Source: DUZB01 sp964407525 (lineage in GTDB: Bacteria; Desulfobacterota; DSM-4660; Desulfatiglandales; Desulfatiglandaceae). Taken from it: a DNA stretch of 12,563 nucleotides. Position 1 is the stretch's first letter; each line of letters starts with the position of its first letter. The stretch spans positions 1-12,563 of the forward strand of contig CAYOWC010000128.1 in assembly GCA_964407525.1 (NCBI GenBank), given 5' to 3'. A program made the translations under genes and the position numbers. Of the stretch, positions 6,708 to 12,563 are shown piece after piece. The notes below the pieces were generated by a model that worked only from the letters and a program-made list of their open reading frames with translations, made no database searches and had not been told where the DNA came from.

Positions 6708-9700
6708 ATGAAACGATTGATTGTCGCGTTGGCCATTCTGCTGTTTTCAACCCAAATTTCCTATGCATCAACGCTGGAAGCTCTTAATGGGCTACCGCTG
6801 GCGAGCCTGTTTTTAGGGGATCCTGTAGATGCCTCCAACGGCGCCCTCCGGTTCACGCTCCCCCTGTTGCATTCGAGGGGACCCATGGATCTTCATTTCA
6901 GTCTGCTGTATGGCTCGGATTTTGAAAGTTGGAAAGGAAATGCCTTTTTTGCCAGTCAAACCCAGACCTATTGGTGGAGCCCCTGGTGCGCCGCCTACCT
7001 GGGGGGCGACTTATACCAGTTCTGGCTGGAGGACTTTCGGAAAGTGGCCTTTGACTCCGCGACCGGGGAAATTGATGAAAGCCATCAAAAACAACCGGTG
7101 CGTTACAAAATGCGGGCCCAGGATGCCCATGTCTATCTCATGGATCCCATAAGGGAACGGGTGTACGTCTTCGGAAAACCATCGGGCGACATCCTTTATA
7201 TCCTGGACCGGAACGGCAACCGGCTTCACTATACCTACGACAACAGACTGACGAAGTTGGACGACGGCCTGGGCCGCGAAGTCAACTTCACCTATACGAC
7301 ATTTGACAACGACCGGGTACTGACGCAGGTGACGGATCAGGGGGGGAGAAGTGTTTTTATCAATTATGAGGAAAATGCCCCGGACAACAACGGCCGCCTC
7401 ACCCTGCGTTCGGTCACCGATGCCTCGGGTCAACAGACCACCCTGGGCTATACCCCTTCAAATTATGTGGTAACTCTTCAAAAGCCCGTAGGAAACACAC
7501 CCTATACGCAAACCTGGCAAAATGACGTGTCCCTGGCGGGAACCTTGGCCACGCGGGTCGTGAGCCAGACCACGGCCTACGGCCATACCACGGAGGCAAC
7601 GTATGATGCCGCACAGAACCGGGTGACAGAAACCCGGCCCGATAATACTGCTGTGGCGTATACACACTACGGTGAAAACCAGCCGCCCAAGAGCGTCACC
7701 GACGCCACGGGAAAGGCCATGGGCTTCACCGAGAGCAACCATGCCCAGCCCACCGGGGTGACGGACCGCATGGGGGACACCACAACGGTTGCTTACCACG
7801 CGGAGACCGGAAAAATCGCCTCCATTACCAATAACAAGGGCGATACCATCGCCAACACCTATACGGCCCAGCAACAGACCTTCACCAATCCGGACAACAA
7901 CGAGACCGTGGATTTCACCTTTTATAACCTCACGCGGATTGATTACCCCGACGGCACAAACGAACAGTTCACCCATGGCGCCGGCGGCAATATTCTCACC
8001 GGAACGAACTCAAATGGGAAGACCTGGTCCTACACCTACAACGGTAAGGGACAGGTTCTGACCATTACCAACCCCGCATGCGGTGTAACCACCTACACCT
8101 ACAACGCCGACACCACCATCGCCTCTGCCACCGACTCGGATACGGGGACCACTACCTATGAATACGATGCCTATATGCGGGTGAAGAAGATCATCCATCC
8201 GGATACCACCTTTGTGGAAACGGCCTACGACCTGAACAATCGGGTGACCTCCGTCACCGATGAGCTGAGCCATGCCTACACCTACGCCTATGATGCTAAC
8301 GGCAATCTGACCTCGTCTACGGATCCCGCCAACAAGGCATCGCAATATGCCCACGATCTCATGGACCGGGTGACCGAAATCACAAACCGGCTGGGCAAGA
8401 AGAGTCAACTGGCCTACGATAATATCGATCGTCTGGAATCTTCCACTGACCCCAACGGGAACAAGACCCAATACGCCTACAACTCCCATGGGTGGATGGA
8501 CAGAGTCACGGATGCGTCCGGAAACGTGTGGCAGACAGGCTATGACGACGAAGGACTCAGCGTCTCGGAGACCACGCCCCTGGGCCGTACCACCACCATC
8601 GCCCGCAGCAAGCTGGGGTATGTGACGGGAGTAACCGATCCCCTGAACCACAACATCACCCTTACACGGGATACCATGTCCCGGATCACCGCCTTCACGG
8701 ACCCCATGGGGCGGCAGACAACTTACGGATATGATGGAAACGGGCTTTTGACTTCCGTCACTCTGCCGGTAGCGGGAGCGGCCCAATACACCCGAAACGA
8801 TTTGGGCCTGTTACACAATATTCAGGACCTCAACGGGAGCAACTGGGCCTTTACACATACGAACATGGGCAGGCTTGGATCCATGACCGATCCTCTGGCC
8901 AACCAGTGGCAGTATGCCTATGACCAGCGGGGCAGGCTCAATCAGGTGACCTATCCTAGCGGCGCCACCCAGGCCCGAACCCTGGATGGGGCGGGCAATG
9001 TTACGGCCAAGACCTATTCCCAAGGCCCCACCCTTAATTATACCCACGACGACCTGGACCGCATGTTGACAGCCAACAGCCTTTCCTTCACCTACAACGC
9101 CACCGGTCAGGTCCTGTCCACCACCAATCCGGGAACCACCTTCGACGCCACCTATGACGATGGCGGACGGATCCTGACCGCCACCTATGCGAACGGGCTT
9201 TTCAGCGTGACCTATACCTATGATGAAAGGAACCTCTTGACCCGGGTAACGGACAGTCTGACCAACACCACCCTTCAGTTCATCCATGACGACGACGGGA
9301 GGCTCACGGCCATGACCCGGTCCAGTGGGATCAACACCGCTTTCGCCCTGGATAATGCCTCGCGCATCACCCGGATCCAGCACGGTACCTTGGGGGATCT
9401 CCAGTACACCTACAATGCAGCCGGTGAGGTCACCGGGCTCGATTACGACCTCCCCCTGGACCCAGCCGATTACATCAACGCCGGAATTGACACCTTCACC
9501 TACGACGCGGCGAGCCAGGTTAGCACGACTGGCTACACCCATGATGCCAGGGGAAGGATGACCACAACACCAACCAACACCTTTGCCTGGAACGGGGCAT
9601 CGCGTCTCACGGCCACATCCAACGCCACCCTCACCTACAACGGCTTAGACGACCTTCTGACCCGGGAGGCGGACGGCACCACGCTTCACTCCTATTACAA

Positions 9701-10775
9701 CTATGCCCTTGACCTCAAACCCATGGTGGCCGAGAAGAACGACACCACAGCCCAATGGGCGCGCTTCTATGTCCTGACCCCGGGAGGGCGGCTCCTCTAC
9801 ATGATCGATGCCTCTGACAACAACAAGGTCTATTTCTATCATTATAACAGTTTGGGTAACACACTGTTTCTGACCGATAGCACAGGCGCGGTCACGGACA
9901 GCTATGCCTACAGCCCCTACGGGAATCTCCTTGCACATACAGGCGATAATGACCAGCCCTTCACCTTCGTCGGGGCCTGGCAGATACGCCAGGAGGGGGA
10001 CGGCAGTCTCTACCAGATGCGGGCCCGGTATTATGAAGCCACCACTGCCCGGTTTATTTCCAGGGAACCACTGTGGCCACGAATCGCCGAAGTCCAGACA
10101 TTGAATCCATATCAGTACGCTATGCAAAACCCCTTTAAGCATGTTGATAAGAGAGGTTCTTATGAAGAAGATATCAGCAGTGATCTTGAAGCTCTTGCCT
10201 GGGTCGGTCTTTGTTTTTTTACTTATGGATTATCGGATGATGAGCAAAGTCTTGCTGTGCTCGAATCGTGGAACGCCGCTTCTATGGAAACTAGAATGGA
10301 TATGCTTAACAGGATGGGCACTGTCTCATTTCATAGCCTTTGGACTTCAGTCAATTACGATCTTGATTCTGAAAACATAAAACCACAATACCTTGAAAGT
10401 ATAAAAAACTATAAACGTCGTGAGGGTGAAAGTAGCATTGACGCCTATTATAGACAGCGCAGCCAAATCAGAAGAGATTTTTTAAATCGCATAATTGCAC
10501 TTCAAAATTGCAAACAAAAAATGAATTTGGAACATGATTCTTCCCAAGAAGCAACCCAGTCAATATCTACCAAGAGCGAAAATTCCGCAGGAGATAATAT
10601 TGCGGATGCTGAATCGCTCAGCAAAAGGCACATAGGCAAGCGCGAGGCGGCAAAGAAGTTAAGCAAAAAGCTCCCCAAGAATAGTGGGAACCCCATTCAT
10701 AAGATAGAATGGACTTCCAAAGCAGATGATAATTGTGGCGATGGTATCGGCAGCCGGTTTTTTCAGCCAAAGTGA
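6708..10775 (+). CDS. Sec-exported RHS/YD-repeat protein with variable C-terminal tip
   Basis: The 1355-residue product starts with a signal peptide (MKRLIVALAILLFSTQISYA, cleavage near 20). An N-terminal RHS domain begins DPVDASNGALRFTLPL (D-P-V-D-x-x-x-G, as in DUF6531-like heads). YD repeats run from about residue 174 (HYTYDN) to about 1090, with dozens of G-R-L/x-x-Y-x-Y-D units that fold into a beta-cage shell in RHS and TcC proteins. The conserved core end is present: LYQMRARYYEATTARFISRE (1101-1120), then NPYQYAMQNPFKHVDKRG ending at Gly1150. The last 205 residues are unrelated to the core. In polymorphic toxins the core cuts itself at such a boundary and encloses a toxic tip; here the usual D-P-x-G reads D-K-R-G. 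Export by Sec suggests surface display; no T6SS or PAAR domain is present. It is the first gene downstream of the two-component pair. No recognisable immunity gene follows. Confidence 0.93.
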   Translation: MKRLIVALAILLFSTQISYASTLEALNGLPLASLFLGDPVDASNGALRFTLPLLHSRGPMDLHFSLLYGSDFESWKGNAFFASQTQTYWWSPWCAAYLGGDLYQFWLEDFRKVAFDSATGEIDESHQKQPVRYKMRAQDAHVYLMDPIRERVYVFGKPSGDILYILDRNGNRLHYTYDNRLTKLDDGLGREVNFTYTTFDNDRVLTQVTDQGGRSVFINYEENAPDNNGRLTLRSVTDASGQQTTLGYTPSNYVVTLQKPVGNTPYTQTWQNDVSLAGTLATRVVSQTTAYGHTTEATYDAAQNRVTETRPDNTAVAYTHYGENQPPKSVTDATGKAMGFTESNHAQPTGVTDRMGDTTTVAYHAETGKIASITNNKGDTIANTYTAQQQTFTNPDNNETVDFTFYNLTRIDYPDGTNEQFTHGAGGNILTGTNSNGKTWSYTYNGKGQVLTITNPACGVTTYTYNADTTIASATDSDTGTTTYEYDAYMRVKKIIHPDTTFVETAYDLNNRVTSVTDELSHAYTYAYDANGNLTSSTDPANKASQYAHDLMDRVTEITNRLGKKSQLAYDNIDRLESSTDPNGNKTQYAYNSHGWMDRVTDASGNVWQTGYDDEGLSVSETTPLGRTTTIARSKLGYVTGVTDPLNHNITLTRDTMSRITAFTDPMGRQTTYGYDGNGLLTSVTLPVAGAAQYTRNDLGLLHNIQDLNGSNWAFTHTNMGRLGSMTDPLANQWQYAYDQRGRLNQVTYPSGATQARTLDGAGNVTAKTYSQGPTLNYTHDDLDRMLTANSLSFTYNATGQVLSTTNPGTTFDATYDDGGRILTATYANGLFSVTYTYDERNLLTRVTDSLTNTTLQFIHDDDGRLTAMTRSSGINTAFALDNASRITRIQHGTLGDLQYTYNAAGEVTGLDYDLPLDPADYINAGIDTFTYDAASQVSTTGYTHDARGRMTTTPTNTFAWNGASRLTATSNATLTYNGLDDLLTREADGTTLHSYYNYALDLKPMVAEKNDTTAQWARFYVLTPGGRLLYMIDASDNNKVYFYHYNSLGNTLFLTDSTGAVTDSYAYSPYGNLLAHTGDNDQPFTFVGAWQIRQEGDGSLYQMRARYYEATTARFISREPLWPRIAEVQTLNPYQYAMQNPFKHVDKRGSYEEDISSDLEALAWVGLCFFTYGLSDDEQSLAVLESWNAASMETRMDMLNRMGTVSFHSLWTSVNYDLDSENIKPQYLESIKNYKRREGESSIDAYYRQRSQIRRDFLNRIIALQNCKQKMNLEHDSSQEATQSISTKSENSAGDNIADAESLSKRHIGKREAAKKLSKKLPKNSGNPIHKIEWTSKADDNCGDGIGSRFFQPK
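10158..10772 (+). other. RHS C-terminal tip, candidate toxin domain of unknown fold
   Basis: Residues 1151-1355 of the RHS protein. Composition changes at the boundary. Hand counts of 60-base samples give about 42% GC (10201-10260) and 35% (10381-10440), against 55% in the core (8281-8340). The tip opens with a hydrophobic stretch (LEALAWVGLCFFTYGL), then charged, probably helical sequence (NYKRREGESSIDAYYRQRSQ), a Ser/Gln-rich linker (about 10534-10605), and a very basic end (KRHIGKREAAKKLSKKLPKN). I recognise no nuclease, deaminase, ADP-ribosyltransferase or protease motif. The abrupt end after GSRFFQPK allows a truncated tip. Confidence 0.65.
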
Positions 10776-10870
10776 TGCCGGAAAATGAAACATCCACCAT
10801 TGTTTAATTCCTTTTATGTTGCGTTTTTTGTTTATTTTAGATGCCGGTGTTCAGAATGAAGGATATAGCC

Positions 10871-10954
10871 CGTAGGTTGGGGTGAAGAATGAACCCCAAC
10901 AAAACAACCGTCAGCCCGCACAACGTTGGGGTTCGTACCTCACCCCAACCTACG
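10871..10954. repeat. 84-bp nested palindrome (MITE/REP-like)
   Basis: Outer arms CGTAGGTTGGGGTGA (10871-10885) and TCACCCCAACCTACG (10940-10954) are perfect 15-bp inverted repeats. Inner arms GAACCCCAAC (10891-10900) and GTTGGGGTTC (10925-10934) are perfect 10-bp inverted repeats. Each half is also its own hairpin, with GTTGGGGT (10877-10884) pairing to ACCCCAAC (10893-10900) and the mirror on the right. The unpaired centre is 24 bases. Sequences of this GTAGGTTGGGGT...ACCCCAAC type are dispersed in many bacterial genomes and are often mistranslated as peptides. It lies between the RHS and IPTL-CTERM genes, ending 30 bases before the latter's ATG. Confidence 0.8.
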
Positions 10955-10984
10955 ATAAGATCATATAAAGGGAGTAAAACAATC

Positions 10985-12094
10985 ATGAAAACAAAAATAA
11001 CGGCAATGATAGCCATGGTTATACTCTTGAACCTTTTTATCGGGGCCTCCGCTTTCGCCGGCACGATCCAATACGCCTACGACAACGCCGGTCGCATCAC
11101 CGGCGCCGACTACGGCGGCGGCAAGACCATCAGCTACACCTATGACAATAATGGGAATCTGTTGCAACGGAACGTGCAGGTCCCCACGCCGCAACAATAC
11201 ACCCTGACCGTGACCGTAAGCCCCACGACCTATGGCTCGGTCACGGGTACCGGCATCGATTGCCCGGGGGACTGCATCCAGGAATATAACAACGGCACGG
11301 TGGTGCAACTAACCGCAACAGCCACGTCCGGAAACACATTCCTCCGGTGGGAAGGGGGCATCACGGGGATAACAAATCCCGGGAGCGTGACCATGAACGC
11401 GGACAAACAGGCGGCGGCCTACTTCGGCGCCACTTCCGGCAATACGGATACGGACGGAGTTCCCGACGGGGCGGAAAGCGGACCTGGCGGCAACGATCCC
11501 GCCTACGACGGGAACAGCAATGGTGTCCCCGACTACCAGGAAGCCGGGGCTACCTCCCTGCCATCCTCATCGGGCGGGGCCTATGCTACGGTTGCCGTTA
11601 CGGGTGCGGGACAGACCTTGGGCAGTGTACAGGCGGTAAACAACCCTTCGCCCGGAGACGCCCCAGAGGGCGTACAATTCCCCTACGGGTTTTTCAGCTT
11701 TTCCATCGACAACCTGGCAAATCCCGGAGACGCAACCGTTGCCACCCTCTATCTGCCTAAGAACACGTCCATCAACACCTACTATCAATACGGCCCAACG
11801 CCGAATAACGCCACAAAACACTGGTACAAATTTATGTACGACGGGGATACGGGAGCGGAAATCCACCAGGACGCCGGACAGACCCGGATTGTTCTTCATT
11901 TCCGGGACGGCGCACGTGGCGATAAGGACCTCACGGCCAACGGCAGGATTGACGACCCCGGCGCCCCCGCGGCAATGCAACAGCCCGTATCCAGGGTTTC
12001 CGTACCGACGCTCGATGAGTGGGGAATGATCCTGCTGGCACTTTGTCTTGCAGTTAGTGCCATGGCGATGTTAAGGCGTCGATATCGCATCTAA
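10985..12094 (+). CDS. IPTL-CTERM surface protein with YD repeats, InlB-type repeat and choice-of-anchor U domain
   Basis: A 369-residue exported protein. The ATG at 10985 follows AAAGGGAG (10967-10974) and opens a signal peptide (MKTKITAMIAMVILLNLFIG, cleavage after AFA). An upstream in-frame ATG at 10889 lies inside the palindromic repeat and is rejected. Domains in order are: two YD repeats (about 27-64, TIQYAYDNAGRI and ISYTYDNNGNLL); a divergent InlB B-repeat (72-148, with CPGDC and FLRWEGG); an Asp-rich thrombospondin-3-like linker (153-188, DTDGVPDGAESG), a probable calcium binder; a choice-of-anchor U domain (189-330, GVQFPYGFFSFSIDNL through DLTANGRIDDPG); and IPTL-CTERM (338-369), with VPTLDEWGM, one membrane helix and RRRYR. 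IPTL-CTERM is a sorting tail believed to be handled by an exosortase/archaeosortase-like system. The YD segment is far too short to build a shell and echoes the RHS gene upstream. A role at the cell surface is likely; a ligand is unknown. Confidence 0.9.
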   Translation: MKTKITAMIAMVILLNLFIGASAFAGTIQYAYDNAGRITGADYGGGKTISYTYDNNGNLLQRNVQVPTPQQYTLTVTVSPTTYGSVTGTGIDCPGDCIQEYNNGTVVQLTATATSGNTFLRWEGGITGITNPGSVTMNADKQAAAYFGATSGNTDTDGVPDGAESGPGGNDPAYDGNSNGVPDYQEAGATSLPSSSGGAYATVAVTGAGQTLGSVQAVNNPSPGDAPEGVQFPYGFFSFSIDNLANPGDATVATLYLPKNTSINTYYQYGPTPNNATKHWYKFMYDGDTGAEIHQDAGQTRIVLHFRDGARGDKDLTANGRIDDPGAPAAMQQPVSRVSVPTLDEWGMILLALCLAVSAMAMLRRRYRI

Positions 12095-12113
12095 CCCCAA
12101 CAACATAAACGAG

Positions 12114-12371
12114 ATGGAAATCCCTTTCGTGTGGTACGGTCTGGATGAAGACGATCGGGATGTTAATCTCCTCTGCCAGGGGCTGGGAGAGGGGATTATA
12201 CGCCGCATCCCCAAAAGCGCCCAGTGCGGCCGGATCCTCCATATCACTGATTCAGAGAACAGGCTGGGTGAACTGATTCGCAAAAATCTGTTCCTGGTTC
12301 CCTTGGACCCCGGCGGGGGACATTTTCGCTATCACCATTTGTTTTGCCAGAGATTTGTCAGTGCCCCATGA
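12114..12371 (+). pseudogene. Remnant of a MalT/LuxR-type (STAND) transcriptional regulator
   Basis: The frame encodes 85 residues. Its start, IPFVWYGLDEDDRDVN, matches the segment after the ATPase core of MalT-like regulators (W-x-x-L-D-E-x-D-x-D). Its end, ELIRKNLFLVPLDPGGGHFR followed by YHHLFCQRF, matches the later L-x-x-x-N-L-F-L-V-P-L-D...Y-R-Y-H-H-L-F block. In intact family members these two blocks lie roughly 200 residues apart; here they are about 40 apart. The P-loop, the tetratricopeptide region and the LuxR helix-turn-helix are missing. I conclude it is an internally deleted and truncated relic. It begins 19 bases after the IPTL-CTERM stop. Confidence 0.65.
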
Positions 12372-12405
12372 TATGAACCCGTGCCATGTCGTTAATCATT
12401 CATGC

Positions 12406-12411
12406 AGGAGG
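12406..12411 (+). promoter_or_regulatory. Strong ribosome binding site
   Basis: AGGAGG precedes two consecutive ATG codons by 5 bases (12417) and 8 bases (12420). The second has the better spacing. Confidence 0.8.
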
Positions 12412-12416
12412 ATTTT

Positions 12417-12563
12417 ATGATGAAATCAGCCGTAACATTAGTAGGAATGTTCGTAACGGGCGTTTTCGTATCCGTTTTTTTGACGCTTCTGCTGTTCCCC
12501 ATGTCTGTATATGCTGAAAATACCTACATCTGGCCTCAAGGCGTTATCGGGTCCTTCTCTGAT
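12417..12563 (+). CDS. Start of a secreted protein, cut by the window end
   Basis: Forty-nine codons are visible: a short basic start (MMKSA), a long hydrophobic core (VTLVGMFVTGVFVSVFLTLL) and a likely signal-peptidase site after SVYA, near residue 32-33. The mature part begins ENTYIWPQGVIGSFSD and is then lost. The strong AGGAGG site supports a real gene. The start may be the second ATG (12420). The W-P-x-x-G-x-I-G-S-F-S pattern is loosely like the opening strand of M23-type peptidases, but too little is visible to call a family. Confidence 0.75.
   Translation, partial: MMKSAVTLVGMFVTGVFVSVFLTLLLFPMSVYAENTYIWPQGVIGSFSD

Noticed and set aside
7011..9542. Long minus-strand reading frames opposite the RHS gene (7011-7433, 7458-7976, 8010-8786, 8811-9542)
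   Set aside because: They are Gly/Val/Ile-rich mirrors of the repetitive YD codons, lack ribosome binding sites and match no family. They follow from codon bias of the repeats.
7200..10060. Regularly repeated DNA that could suggest a CRISPR array or tandem repeat
   Set aside because: Repeat units are degenerate, coding and of variable spacing; they are YD repeats of one protein.
10889..10984. Upstream in-frame start for the IPTL-CTERM protein
   Set aside because: Its 32 extra residues translate the palindromic repeat and would bury a clear signal peptide.

Overview
Organism. No marker gene fixes the taxonomy. A NarL-type sensor pair beside a Sec-exported RHS/YD-repeat protein, an IPTL-CTERM/choice-of-anchor-U surface protein, an IS110 relic and many small palindromic repeats is most like an environmental Gram-negative bacterium with a repeat-rich genome. 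A sulfate-reducer-like member of Thermodesulfobacteriota (Desulfobacterales type) is my best guess, by inference from architecture only. Base composition is mosaic: the RHS core and the IPTL-CTERM gene are GC-richer, while the left intergenic regions and the RHS C-terminal tip are AT-rich.

Layout. (a) 1-1346 is a degraded accessory zone. It holds a likely N-terminal stub of a tyrosine recombinase running into an inverted repeat, the C-terminal remnant of a SPOR-like protein on the minus strand, and a GC-rich palindromic island, with no intact gene. (b) 1347-3080 carries two same-strand enzymes, a TIGR00027-type SAM methyltransferase and a metallo-beta-lactamase-fold hydrolase, separated by a REP-like pair of hairpins. 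(c) 3081-3883 has no intact gene. It contains an internally deleted IS110-family transposase on the minus strand, with a structured inverted repeat just past its 3' end. (d) 4085-6516 is a translationally coupled two-component system: a 7TM sensor kinase with a jelly-roll-like periplasmic domain, and a NarL/LuxR response regulator (ATGA overlap). (e) 6708-10775 is a 1355-residue exported RHS protein whose last 205 residues are AT-rich and unlike the core, as in polymorphic toxins. (f) An 84-bp nested palindrome (10871-10954) precedes an exported IPTL-CTERM protein (10985-12094) that itself opens with two YD repeats. (g) A MalT/LuxR-type regulator remnant follows, then the start of another secreted protein cut by the window edge.

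How it may work together (inference). The sensor/regulator pair lies directly upstream of two exported YD-repeat proteins on the same strand and could control a surface display programme. No convincing immunity gene follows the RHS tip, so its toxin role is unproven. The repeats, deleted transposase and truncated genes around these operons show that the region has been rearranged repeatedly.
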